Assembly: GCA_021401465.1 (NCBI GenBank)
Contig: JADDMT010000241.1
Location: 1-28,074, forward strand
From: Teratosphaeria epicoccoides
Lineage: Eukaryota > Ascomycota > Dothideomycetes > Mycosphaerellales > Teratosphaeriaceae
DNA length: 28,074 nt
Direction of reading: 5' to 3'
This document shows, in pieces, positions 10,520-20,943 of this stretch. A program made the position numbers and the translations under genes. The notes under the pieces were generated by a model, which was not told the origin of the DNA, did no database searches, and saw only the letters and a program-made list of their open reading frames with translations. Within the stretch, counting starts at the first letter, position 1. Every line of letters starts with the position of its first letter.

Positions 10520-12528
10520 GTACTCTCGCTGTCCATCCTGCTAGCGAGTGTCAATAATCCTCTCGACAGTGTACTCTGGTTCTTCTACTTCAGGGTTAAG
10601 TAGTAAGGGTTCCGATTGCAGTGCAGCGTCTAGCGCTACTTGTTCTAGCAGAGAGACATAGAACATAGGGTGTATTCTCATCTGCTCGGGTAGCTATAAC
10701 TCAAAATTAACTAGTCCCTTCTTAGCCTTGATCCTAAATAGTCCTAGTTTTACAGCGTCTAGTTTTTTACTCGGCTTGTCCAATTTGATGTGACGGCAGA
10801 GGAGATATACCTTGTCCCCCTCCTTTAGAATTAGTCCCTTAATTCTCTTACGATTCGCGTACTATGCTATGTTCTGCTAATAGAACTACAGGTCGAGTCG
10901 TGCTTCTGTTTGCAGTCGGCGTAGATGTTCTACTCGTCCGAGTGCTGCTAGGTTCGGATTACTAGCTAAGACGTCTAGAATGTCTTCTATAGCTGATCTA
11001 TATGCCATCTGAAATGGCGAGAGTCCTGTCGACTCTGCTAGCGTACTATTATACGCGAGCTATGCCATTAGCAACAACTCTACCTAGTTGTTCTAGTCCC
11101 TATTAACATAGGATCGAAGGTACTATTCTAACGTCTGATTTAGGCGTTCTGTCTGTCTATCTGTCTAAGGGTAGAAGGAAGTACTTAGTTGATGTTTGAC
11201 CTAGAATTGTCTCATTAGGGCTCTCTAGAAGTTAGAGGTAAACACAGATCCTCGATCCGTTACTAGGTCCTATAGCATGCTATGTAGTGCTACTACCCAT
11301 TTAATGAAGACATGCGCGATATCTTTAGTCTTGAAGTCTTCGCGGTAAGGGATAAACTTCCTAAACTTAGTAAATTAGTCGACTACTACTATGATCCCGT
11401 CGAAGAACTTATTAGTAGCGGGTTCTCTCGACTAAGGTAGTTTAACGATAAAATCCATAGCGAGCGATTCCTATGGCCGTTAAGGTACCTTTAGTAGTCG
11501 TAGTAGCCTATACGGTTTATAATGGTCGTGCTTACTTTGTTAGCAAGTTACACATCGACGGACGTAGTCCTCGATTACCTTGCCTATCCTAGGGAAGTAA
11601 TATTCTTGTCAGAGAATTTGCTTCATTTTAGACACTCCCGGGTATCCTGCCTAAGGTACGTTGTGTTAGAGGCGTAGTAGTTCTGATCGTAAAGACGTTA
11701 GCACGTATACTAATCCTTGAAACAGAACGATTCCGTCTTCGTCTTCCTAATCCTCCTGTCTATCAATGTCGTTGCGCACAGCGAGCGCAGTTAGGTCATG
11801 GATTAGGGCGTTCTTCAGGTCGTCCTGAAACCTACTAGTCCATGTGATAGTCGTAGCTGCGAGTTAGTTAACTCCTAGCGTGCCATCGCTATTTTCCTAG
11901 AGAATAGCATGTTTCTCCTGCTTCACGCCCTTCATGTAGTCTGTCTAGCGGCTAAGTGCATCGGCGCGTGCGTTATCAGTCCCCTTGCGATAGACGATCT
12001 TGCAGTTAAAACTAGAGAGCTCCTCGCTCTACCAAACCTGTCGTCAGTTTAACTCTTTCGTCGTTATGAAGTATCGCAAGTTCTCATGGTCTGTGTAGAC
12101 CGTGACCTAGTGCTTGGAACCTTCTAAGTAGACTCGCTAGGCCTTGTAGGCGTCTACTATAGCTAGAAGTTCTTTGTCGTAGACATCGTAACGGAATTTA
12201 GGTCTAGACAATTTCCTCGAGTAGTAGGCGACTAGCTGTAGTCGTCTACTCGGTCCTAGTTAACTTAAGCATGCCCTGAGTGCTACGTCAGAGGCATCTG
12301 TTTCGACTATGATAGGCTTATCTAGGTCGAACATAAGTAAGATCGGCTAATCTGTAAATCGTCGCTTAAGTTCCTTGAAGGCATTCTGTTAGGCGTCGTC
12401 CTATACGAATAGTGTATCCTTCGTCGTAAGAGTCGTAAGTAGTGCTGTGATCTTCGAATAGTTTGCCACAAATCTCCTGTAGAAGTTAGCGAATCTAAGG
12501 AAGGACTATACTTCCTTAACATTAGTCG

Positions 12529-12533
12529 GCGTA
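12529..12533. repeat. Left target duplication of the solo LTR (GCGTA)
   Basis: GCGTA is repeated at 13018-13022. Removing one copy together with the LTR rejoins the pol codons for the conserved WPTP region of reverse transcriptase. Confidence 0.9.
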
Positions 12534-13017
12534 TGTCATAGGTATCAGGAGTACTGTCCGGAGTACTATAGGATACAGGATCGTGAGGGTCCTAAGTACT
12601 ATGAGTCATAGTACCGTCATAGGAGTACTATGAGTTATAGGCATAGTCATAGGAGAAAGGATCTGTCACGTAAGGACAGATCCCCGGATCTGTAGGGTTA
12701 GTCTACAGATCTATAGGCCTATAAGGAAGAAGGGATCTGTTACAGGATAACAGACCCTTAGATCTATGGGGTTAGTCTACAGGTCTACAGACACGGATCT
12801 GTTAGGTCTGTCGACAGATCTAACAGAGCTGCTCTGTCTCTCTAGTATATAGGGCTAGCTTTAGGACAGGTAGTTAGGAGCTTCGTGCTTAATTCTTAAT
12901 TCCCTTTCCCTAGGGGATAGTCAGTTACAAGGTTAACCGCCATTGTCGATATTCTTCACAGCTCTGCGAGTCTAATACCTAGTCACCTTCCTGCTATCGG
13001 CACCTACCCTTATGACA
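12534..13017 (+). repeat. Solo LTR of the E family, 484 bp, inverted within element E
   Basis: The segment starts TGTCATAGGTATCAGG and ends CCCTTATGACA. It is the reverse complement of the two LTRs of element E, with the same 484-bp length and with perfect GCGTA duplications on both sides. No internal sequence accompanies it, so it is a solo LTR left by recombination between the two LTRs of a later insertion. Its sense strand is plus, opposite to the host element. Confidence 0.95.
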
Positions 13018-14451
13018 GCGTAGGCTACTCTTTTACGACCTAGACTTTCTTAGTGTCTATCTTGATTCTATTCCATGCTACTACGTAGCTAAGGAATTAT
13101 ACTTCCTGCTTATGAAACTCGCTCTTCTGTGGCTTGACCTTTAGCTAGTAACCCTGGAGTTTCTGAAGTACCTTACGCACGTGAGTCCTATGCTCTTCGA
13201 TCGTCCGGGAATAGACGAGGATGTCGTCTAGATATACAACTACAAAGACGTCAAGGTACTCTCGTAGCATGTTGTTAATAAATGCCTGCTATGTAGCTAG
13301 GGCGTTTGTCAACCTAAATGGCATGACTATGTACTCGTAGTGTCCGAACCTAGTTTAGAACGCGGTCTTCTATTCTTCGCCTTCCTTAATTCGAATTCGA
13401 TTATACGCTCTAGGTATGTCGAACTTCGAGAACTACATTACTCCTTGTAGGCGGTCCTGCAATTCCGAGAGCAAAGGAAGCGGATAACTATTCTTTATCG
13501 TGATGTCGTTTAATCCACGATAATCTACGCAGAGTCGCTAGTCATCTTCCCCCTTAGGCACAAACAGGATCGGATATCTGGCTAGGGACTACGACTTGCG
13601 GATGAAGCCTTTCTAGAGGTTGTCTTCTAGGTATTTCCGGAGAATCTCTAGTTTTGCTGCTAACAACAGGCGAACTAATTGCTTCGTTAGTGTCTTGCTA
13701 GGGAGTAAGGGTATCCCGTAGTCCTACTCCTAGTGTTCTAGCAGAGCTTCTTGGTTAGGTTCTTCCTCGAAAAGAGTAGCGAACTCTTTATACTCATCGG
13801 GAACTATGAATTTGACCTTGACTTCCGATTACGTTGCTTTGACCTATAGGACATGCACTTCCTGTTCTAGATCCTTAATAGCGGCTACTATCTCGCTTAA
13901 AGTCATAGCACATATTTCGATCTTGCCTAGTACGTCGTGCACTACAGGTAGAGGTATCGATCTTAAGAGTTCCGGGAACTAGATCCTCTCATTCTTCTAG
14001 TCGATATAGGGGTTAGCGTTTCTTAGCTATAGTAACCCTAGTACTACATCTGAGCCTAGTGACTCTATGATGTCGAACTAGAGCATCTCTTAGTAGCGTC
14101 CTATCCGCAGAGGCATCATCTCGGTTTCTTCGTCAACTATTCCTTAGTTGTATGTAACCGGCTTTCCATTAATCGCTTGTAGCAAGAAAGCATTTGTCTT
14201 CGCCTATAGCTTTATCCTAGCTGTCCTGGCGAACTTGGGCGTCATGAAGATTCCAGTACATCCTGAATCTATTAAGGCCCTAGCTAGCGTCTCGTCGATA
14301 TGCACCTATACTCTAAGGTTGTTCGCGTATCTAGCGCCAATCGCGGCACATCGTTACAGCCCTGTCTGGTCTGTCTGTAGGTCTAATTCCGGCGGACCTC
14401 GTCGTTTCCTGAATAACTGTCTTCACGGACTAGTTCAGGGATCGTGCGGTC

Positions 14452-16170
14452 TTAGCTTCTTCTCTAAGCGTTACTGTTTTCTGGCCTAAGAGATCGTTCT
14501 CGTTCTTGGCCTCGCTGTTCCTATGCGTTCCTTGCGTACTCTATCTTTAAATGATAGACTCGGAGTCATAGCGCTCGTGGAATCTGAATACCTTCGTGGG
14601 TTAGGTAGCCTCCCTAGGGCGTAAACTCTACCCTAAACGGTACAATTTCTTGGACAACTTTCTGATGCGCGTGAGGTTAAGCTACGACCGGTAGTCTCCT
14701 TAGGTGTCGTCGCATACAGTCGGCTAGTTCGTCATACTAAAGCTAGTTGACATGTTATACTCTATTAATCCATAGGCAAGCCTAAGCCTATTAGTTCTGT
14801 ATGATTCGGATAATGTCGAGTCCGATGTTATGCGGCGGCATAGCCTATCGCTCTATGCTCTCGTCTTCCTCGGAATCAGGAATGACGGCTTCGACAAGCT
14901 CGTAGTTGTCGTCCGAACCCTCTTCTTCTTCTTCTAGTTCCTGTTGCCTCAGGACTGTCGCACTAGAAGGTGTACCCCTTAGCGCACAGATCGACTACGC
15001 CTTGTTTTGGCTAGGGTACTATCCAGAACCATCTTTATCACTCATGTGAATTCGACAATTGTCGTCGTAGCACGCAGTCTAAGTAAGTGCGGCATAGTCC
15101 GGTTCTCGAGTAGCAGCGGCCTTTTGCTTAGGTGCCGTCGTTGTTACGCGAGCCTGCTCTATCCTAGGCAGCTCTTGTCGTTGCTTCTTAGCAAAACATT
15201 CGCGGGCAAAGTGTCCTTTCTTTCCACAGTTGTAGCACTCGAGATTACTCTTGTCGAATGGCTTCTTCAGACCATTCTAGGGAGGAGAGCCCTTCCGCGG
15301 CTTTCCTCGGGGTCTATTCCTAGGACGCCCCTTAGTCGCATCTAACTCCATAGGTTAGAGACCGTAGTAATCGCTTCGCCATTTTAGTGCTAATCGTTAG
15401 ACCTTATGGTTAGCCTGCGCTAGCTTGCGATTTCTATGTTGTCGTTCTTGCTGTCGTTCCTAGATGCGATTATCGATTCTAATCGCGAGATCGCTTATTT
15501 CCTTGAATGTCGTTAGCCAATCTCCTCGGGCAATTTCGTCTTTAACTGTCTCCTTTAGTCCCTAGTAGAACTAAGCAGCTAAAGCGTTATCATTCTAGTC
15601 GACTTGAGCAGAGAGGGTCTGAAAGTCCGCGCGGTACTTAGTAGCGGAACCCTTCTGCTAGATTCCTAAGAGAGCTCTCTCGGCCTCTTGTTACTCATTA
15701 CCGAGCCTAAACGCTTCACGTAATGCCTTAAACAAAGACTTGTCTAAGTTGAGAATCTCCCTAGTCGTCGTCTTCCTAGCTTCGGCGCTGCTAACATGAT
15801 CTAGATAATCTGTTAGATGAGGCTAGATAAACTCGAACGCTAGTCCCTTCAGGTAAGAGACAATGTACATCATTCGCTTATAATGTGTCGTAAACTATTC
15901 CGTATCCACGTTAAATGCTAACTAGCATTGTAGGATAAACATCTCGACCTAAGATTGTTGTCCTGTAAACTCTAGAGGGCTTCCCATCTTAAAGCTATTG
16001 TTGCCGTGTCTATTCCCGGTAGTTGAACCTGCGACAGATGCTAGAGCCATCTCGCTAAGGTGAATGGATTCGAGCTACTACGTGATTTAAGGTATAGCGG
16101 CAACTTGTTCTTGTAGTGTTAGTTAACTGTTACTAGAACTTGAACTAACAGTTAAAGAACTACTTAATAT
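14452..16170 (-). pseudogene. Gag relic of element E
   Basis: The minus-strand frame has ATG at about 16050 (MALASVAGS), but an in-frame upstream stretch (VAAIP, then LESIHLSEM) suggests that the true start lay near 16170 and was lost, perhaps by ATG-to-ATA change. The Gag domain (PLEFTGQQ, then YLKGLAFEF) is followed by a basic region and an intact CCHC zinc knuckle, CYNCGKKGHFAREC, at 15196-15237. An acidic linker (ELEEEEEGSDD) follows, and the frame reaches TAA at 14452-14454, which overlaps the protease frame. That TAA may be a real gag stop or another mutated Gln codon. About a dozen internal stops fall at Gln/Trp positions. Gag forms the particle and packages the element RNA. Confidence 0.8.
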
Positions 16171-16205
16171 AGGCGTATGTCAAGCGCTCGACGAGTCTCC
16201 TAATA

Positions 16206-16229
16206 CTTCCTTAGAAGTAGTGCTCAAAA
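16206..16229 (-). other. Candidate primer-binding region of element E
   Basis: On the minus strand the bases just inside the 5' LTR read TTTTGAGCACTACTTCTAAG. This is where the minus-strand primer must anneal. I cannot match it to a tRNA from memory, and C-to-T damage may have altered it. Confidence 0.3.
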
Positions 16230-16713
16230 TGTTATAAGGGTAGGTGCCGATAGTAAGAAGGTAACTAGGTATTAGACTCGCAGAGCTATAAAGAATATCG
16301 ACAATAGTAGTTGACCTTGTAACTGACTATCCCCTAGGGAAAGGGAATTAAGAATTAAGCACGAAGCTCCTAACTACCTGTCCTAAAGCTAGCCCTATAT
16401 ACTAGAGAGACAGAGTAGCTCTGTTAGATCTGTCGACAGACCTAACAGATCCGTGTCTATAGATCTGTAGACTAACCCTATAGATCTAAGGGTCTGTTAT
16501 TCTATGATAGATCCCTTCTTCCTTATAGGCCTATAGATCTGTAGACTAACCTTACAGATCCGGGGATCTATCCTCACGTGACAGATCCTTTCTCCTATGA
16601 CTATGCCTATAACTCATAGTACTCCCATGACAGTACCATGACTCATAGCACTTAGGACCCTCACGATCCTGTATCCTACAGTACTCCGGATAGTACTCCT
16701 GACACCTATGACA
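16230..16713 (-). repeat. 5' LTR of element E, 484 bp
   Basis: On the plus strand it starts TGTTATAAGG and ends ACACCTATGACA. Length and content match 9219-9702. It is followed by the GCATG duplication. Differences from its partner are mostly C/T and G/A, so LTR divergence here measures mutation load rather than age. Confidence 0.95.
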
Positions 16714-16718
16714 GCATG
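16714..16718. repeat. Right target-site duplication of element E (GCATG)
   Basis: It matches 9214-9218 exactly and directly abuts the 5' LTR of E. Confidence 0.95.
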
Positions 16719-17407
16719 CTACTATGCGCATGTCGCCATTTTAGATTCTTTATAGCTTTAATCTAGAAATACACCTAGAACCGCCTCAGGACAAGTCTTC
16801 TAAGGAGAGGGTGCTAGCTGCCGCAGAATTAGCGCGGCGTATACGCGAGGTACATTCGGTGCTAATAGAACACTAGAAAAAGGCCTCAGAATCCTAGATT
16901 AAACATAATAACGCCTGTGCTAAACTAATGTAGTACGTAGTTAGTACGAAGGTATTACTGTTAACAAAGAATCTCAAGCTAAAACTTCTAAGTAAGAAGA
17001 TGACGCTAAGGTTCGTTAGACCGTTCTAGATACGCGACGTAATAGGCTCGCAGGCGTACTAGCTATCGTTACTATCGTCATATTATGTGCATGACGTCTT
17101 CTACGTATCTCTCCTTAAATTATAGGTATAGCGTAAGGGCGAAGAGCCTGCGGACCTGATGCTAGTAGCAGAAGAGAACGAAGAGTAGGAAGTCAAGAGT
17201 ATTAAGGATAGTATGTAGCGTAAAGGCGTAACGCACTATCTAGTAAAGTAGAAAGGATACCTACCTAAGTACATATAATAGGTTCCGGCCGAAGACTGCA
17301 AGAACGCTCTAGAAGCTATTCGCGAGTTTAAAGAGCGGAGGAGGCGTAAGCAGGGCTTAAGAAGGTCGATTCATAGGAAGATGAGAGTTTCGGAGCAGAA
17401 TTCTTAA
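16719..17407 (+). pseudogene. Pol of element A, right part (integrase C-terminus and chromodomain)
   Basis: The frame continues the pol of 6597-9218 after the E insertion. It holds the end of the integrase core (MRMSPF), a coiled region (AAELARRIREVHSVL), the integrase C-terminal barrel (RFVRPF, then YYVHDVFYVSLLK) and a chromodomain (HYLVK*KGYLP, with TAG for the conserved Trp) ending in basic residues (KERRRRKQ) and TAA at 17405-17407. The chromodomain would have bound methylated histone H3 and directed integration to heterochromatin, which fits the nesting seen here. It ends 116 bp before the convergent extra ORF. Confidence 0.85.
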
Positions 17408-17523
17408 CACATATATGTAGCGCATAATACGCGAAGTAATAATAAGAAGCAAACGCCCTACTTATACATCATTGATGCCTAAAGGCATACCTAGAATAAA
17501 CCTAAGGAGAACAAGAGACATGC

Positions 17524-19119
17524 TCAGATTAGCTTCGTAGCTAATGCTTAGCGACTACTAGTTAGGGGCTTCCTAACTGAACCCAAAGCAGGAGAGTCTT
17601 TCTTGTTATAGTCCGCTAGGGACTGCCTACTCGCACGGGGTCTACTAAACACCCTGAAGTGACTATAAGTGACAGGAGTAGTAACGCCACGAATAGAGGC
17701 CGGCATCTTCTTCTTTAGTAGGTTGCGAGGGAGCTTGTCTTTAGAGCCTATAGTAGCTAGAGAGCTAGCGACACCCTTACTACGCCTAGTCGCGACAACT
17801 ACCTTATCCTTAGCATTAGAAGGCGAAGAGACTTAGGCGCGCTTGCGGCTGTCGCGCTTGGCCCTTGAGATTATCTTGCGCTTCTTGACACAAGTGTCGA
17901 CTACATTATCGGACTCGGTGTCCCTCTTAGGTGTAACCGGTATAGTGACACTATAGCGCGAAGGGATCACGTTAGGACCGAAGGTATCCTAGACGTCGTC
18001 ATTCTCCTCATCCTTAAAGATCTAGCCTAGAGGCTTGTGCCTTAGTGTCTTAACGGACGTAGTGCGGATCGCAAGCAGGGAAGGTTCGGCTTCCTTGTCG
18101 CTAACCTCAATTTTGGCCCTAGCCTTCTTCTTCTTCTTAGACAGTAGCGTCGAGGCGGCGTAGGCAGCGGCGCTACAATGTGTTAGCTGTACGCACGCGA
18201 CAGGATTTAAGCAAGTAACTTACGGCTTAGTCCTTAGGACCGGCTTAGAGGCAGGCTGCCTCTCGGTACGGCGCTAGGGCGTGGCCTTAGCGGCAGGAAC
18301 GGTGAATTGCTTGATAACCTTCTTGCGGATTATCCGCGTCTTGAAGTCATTGTTAATAGAGGTAAGGGCCCCGAGTTGCTGACGCTAACAGCTAGTCGGA
18401 TATTTCTCGACGCTAACGTTAGCCTAGTAGAGAAAGTCAGCATTTATACTTAGAGGGTACCTGTACTATATACGTACTATAGCGAAGGTCTCGACCCTAA
18501 TAGTTAGTACCTTCAAGATCTTCTAGACTAAGTCTACGATTAGACCTAGACAAACGTTTTCGCCTGTTAGTAGAGAGTCGAAGCGAACACTGCCGTAAGA
18601 ACAGTTAGTAGTTACAGTAAAGCACGAGAGGGCGCTAAGCAGGTAGGCAAGTGCCTCGCGGTACTTAGCCTGTAGCCTGTTTATAGTCAGAGTGCCTTTA
18701 GCAACCCCCTTGTCACGCGTACTCTAGAAGTCATCGATGTTACAGCAGAGCTAGTTATACTCGCTATACACCTCTTTAGGGAGGTCTTAGCATTTTTGAT
18801 GCTTACTATTATAGTTAACATAATTACAGTAGATACTACTCTCATTAAATCCGCTAACATAGATCTTAGCTACGCTTCGGTTAGTACAAGTCACGCATAC
18901 CTCGCGGGTAGGGGATGCCTTACTAACACGTAGAGGAGAGATGTGTGTAGCTTAGCTACTAAGGTTGTCGAGGCATCGTTAACATAAACGACAATCGCAG
19001 GCAGAGCAAGTAGCATCAAACTTAGTCTGTAGCACATGAGCTATTATAGCTAAGATAGGTTAATTAATCTTGATTAATTGATTAAAGAAGAAGAAGCTCT
19101 AGTTTAGAACCGCAGACAT
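17524..19119 (-). pseudogene. Extra antisense ORF of element A, 531-aa Cys-motif protein, RIP-damaged
   Basis: The minus-strand frame runs 532 codons from ATG 19119 to TGA 17524-17526 with no frameshift, interrupted only by transition-type stops. It begins MSAVLNQSFFFFNQLIK, then has a cysteine cluster around residues 48-58 (CDCRLCQRC) and a second CVTC pair near residue 86 with later single Cys residues. The middle third is helical and mixed. The C-terminal 200 residues are Lys/Arg-rich with candidate nuclear localisation signals. It lies between pol and the 3' LTR and converges on pol with a gap of 116 bp. A TATA box sits about 80 bp upstream. It is not a retroviral core protein. Nucleic-acid binding is plausible from the Cys pairs and basic tail but unproven. 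Confidence 0.75.
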
Positions 19120-19829
19120 AGTAAGGCGCAAGCTAAGCGAAATAGGAGCGGAGGTTAATGTTAGTGTCTTAGAACAAGAAGTTTAGGAAAGCGACAAGGT
19201 TTTTATACCCTCTAATAGCCCCCCTGTTGCCTACCGCAACTGTTAAGCTAGTAACTCAAACTACATGCGCAGAGTACCTACCTTTAGTTAACTTACAAGA
19301 GGACCAAATAATGTAATAACAGATAACGTAGCCGTTACGCATGTACGCTAACTATACTCGTGCTAGCCTACTAGCATGAAAATGTGGCGAGACTCGCGCT
19401 AGGAGCGCGCTCCTGCTGTTTCGAGTAGCGCGCGTAGAGCGTCCGCATACTTTCCTACTACCCTAAGGTTCTATAACTCGTTCTTTGCGGTCATGACTAA
19501 ATAGGGACAGCCAAGCTACTTGGCGAAGCTAGCGCGCATGCTTGCCCTATAATTTTAAGGATTAACTAAAGTACGTACTTGTAGTTTCCTGATATCTTGA
19601 TCTACATGTAAAGCAAAGGTGTTACGAAGCCGCCTAACATGTGACAGATTAAAACCCGCCTAAGTTAGTAGCCTCTACCCTGTACTTACTACGAAGGTGT
19701 TATTAAGGTATGCGCATAACATATGTTATGTAGGCTATCTACCTATTTACTCTTGCGCGGTATAAGCGTGCTACATCCTGTACCCTATATGTTCTGCGTG
19801 TACTACTCGGTAAGGCTAGGGACATCCTT
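19120..19829. promoter_or_regulatory. Noncoding tail of element A with promoter of the extra ORF
   Basis: I see no supportable gene here. A TATA box on the minus strand (TATAAAAA, 19200-19207) lies 81 bp upstream of the ATG of the extra ORF and is kept in the inverted copy at 20856-20863. The rest, about 600 bp, is matched in copy C and contains short palindromic stretches such as GCGCTAGGAGCGCGC near 19397. Conservation of the TATA box in both copies supports independent transcription of the extra ORF. Confidence 0.5.
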
Positions 19830-19845
19830 ATAGGAGGAGGGGCAG
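19830..19845 (+). other. Polypurine tract of element A
   Basis: TAGGAGGAGGGGCAG lies directly before the first bases of the 3' LTR. The same tract, inverted, is at 20221-20236 in copy C. Confidence 0.75.
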
Positions 19846-19860
19846 TAATACGGTTAATAC
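19846..19860 (+). repeat. Remnant start of the 3' LTR of element A, 15 bp
   Basis: TAATACGGTTAATAC matches the first 15 bp of the LTRs of B (TGATACGGTTGATAC) and C, with G-to-A changes. The rest of A's 3' LTR is displaced by the insertion of C. The last five bases, AATAC, should be the left target duplication of C. Confidence 0.9.
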
Positions 19861-20220
19861 TAATATAGATGTATATGCTATATAATATGAAAATATCTCG
19901 TAGTATGACAGAGTAATCTGACCTTTTAGTAGGTACAAGACAGCGCTGCTTTCTGCTTCTCGCAGAGGTGGCGTTAAGGGTGCTTATAACCCCTGACACT
20001 CCTTAATTAGGGAAAGCATGTCTAAGCCTAACCCTGCAGGGGTACTATAGGGTCAGCGACGTAGGGGCGTCCTACGTTAACTACTAATCCTACTTAGACG
20101 ACATACAAGCTAACGTATGTACGAAGGACCCCCTTGCTATGTGTAGTAGGGTTACTACATGCTAAGGGCAGGCATCAGAACCCATGTGGCTCTAATAGCC
20201 CCCTAGTATTAACCGTATTA
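19861..20220 (-). repeat. 3' LTR of element C, 360 bp
   Basis: It is the reverse complement of the LTR at 23340-23699 and has exactly the same length. On the minus strand it starts TAATACGGTTAATACTAG and ends CATCTATATTA; with RIP reversed the termini are TG and CA. It forms the loop of the inverted repeat together with the 15-bp remnant of A's LTR. Confidence 0.95.
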
Positions 20221-20943
20221 CTGCCCCTCCTCCTATGAGGATGTCCCTAGCCTTACCGAGTAATACACGCGGAACGTATAGGGTACAGGATGTAGCACGC
20301 CTATACTACGCAAGAGTAAATAGGTAGATAGCCTACGTAACATATGTCATGCGTATACCTTAACACCTTCGTAGCGAGTACAGGGCGGAGGCTACTAACT
20401 TAGGCGGGTTTTAATCCGTTACATGTTAGGCAGCTTCGTAACACCTTCGCTTTACATGCAGATAGAGATATCAGGAAACTACAAGTACGTACTTTAGTTA
20501 ATCCTTGAAATTATAGGGCGAGCATGCGCGCTAGCCTTGCTAAGTAGCTTGGCTGTCCCTATTTAGTCATGACTGTGAAGAACATGTCGCAGAACCTTAG
20601 GGTAGTAGGAAAGTGCGCGGACGCTCTACGCGCGCCGCTCGAAACGGCAGGAGCGTGCTCCTAGCGCGGGTCTCGCCACATTTTCATGCTAGTAGGCTAG
20701 CATAAGTGTAGTTAGCGTACATGCGTAACAGCCGCGTTATCTGTTATTACATCATTCGGTCCCCTTATAAGTTAACTAAAGGCAGGTACTCTGCGCATGT
20801 AGTTCAAGTTACTAGCTTAACAGTTGCGGTAGGTAGTAGGGGGGCTGTCAGAGGGTATAAAAACCTTGTCGCTTTCCTAAACTTCCTGCTCTAAGACACT
20901 AACATTGACCTCCGCTCCTATTTCACTTAGCTTGCGCCTTGCT
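20221..20943. promoter_or_regulatory. Polypurine tract, noncoding tail and extra-ORF promoter of element C
   Basis: The minus strand shows the purine tract next to the LTR (20221-20236). About 600 bp without a gene follow. A TATA box (TATAAAAA, 20856-20863) on the plus strand stands 81 bp before the ATG at 20944, with CT-rich sequence between them. The arrangement mirrors 19120-19845. Confidence 0.5.

Larger units (their letters stand above)
10397..14530 (-). pseudogene. Pol relic of element E, split by a solo LTR
   Basis: The minus-strand frame holds, in order: protease with an intact DSG (ALIDSGCTGIFMTPKFA; DSG codons 14261-14269); reverse transcriptase with YLDD (13223-13234); the VKEWPTP / NFYRRF connection, interrupted between 12534 and 13017 by the solo LTR; RNase H near 11990-12320; integrase with a CxxC finger half near 11545 and catalytic TDRG (Asp codon 11255-11257) and Glu (11147-11149) in exact D-x35-E spacing; and a chromodomain (EYLIKWEGY near 10480) ending at TAA 10397-10399. 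Protease lies in the -1 frame relative to gag, so expression by -1 frameshifting was likely. The start is approximate. Trp and Gln codons are often TAG. Confidence 0.85.
9219..16713 (-). mobile_element. Element E: complete Ty3/gypsy LTR retrotransposon with chromodomain and extra ORF
   Basis: Two 484-bp direct repeats (9219-9702 and 16230-16713) bound a 6.5-kb interior, and GCATG duplications flank the whole. The coding strand is minus: gag with a CCHC knuckle, then protease, reverse transcriptase, RNase H, integrase and chromodomain. A purine tract on the minus strand lies next to the left LTR, which makes that the 3' LTR. An extra ORF on the plus strand sits between pol and the 3' LTR. A 484-bp solo LTR is inserted at 12534-13017, so the element was about 7.0 kb before. 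It interrupts the integrase of element A. Stops at Gln/Trp sites show that it was mutated after or around insertion. Confidence 0.95.
16723..19860 (+). repeat. Left arm of a 3.1-kb inverted repeat (element A 3' half)
   Basis: This arm pairs with 20206-23339 in reverse complement. It comprises pol 3' end, extra ORF, noncoding tail, polypurine tract and the first 15 bp of the 3' LTR of A. The two arms differ in length by only four bases. The repeat arose from the tail-to-tail insertion of C into A, not from a DNA transposon. Confidence 0.9.

Noticed and set aside
14148..14489. Plus-strand ORF of 113 codons
   Set aside because: It lies opposite the gag/protease region of E, which has recognisable motifs on the minus strand. 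The frame is a shadow.
15007..15345. Plus-strand ORF of 112 codons
   Set aside because: It is opposite the gag zinc knuckle (15196-15237) of E.
19739..19999. Minus-strand ORF of 86 codons
   Set aside because: It spans the A/C junction and part of an LTR, so it is younger than the insertion and has no counterpart in copy C.
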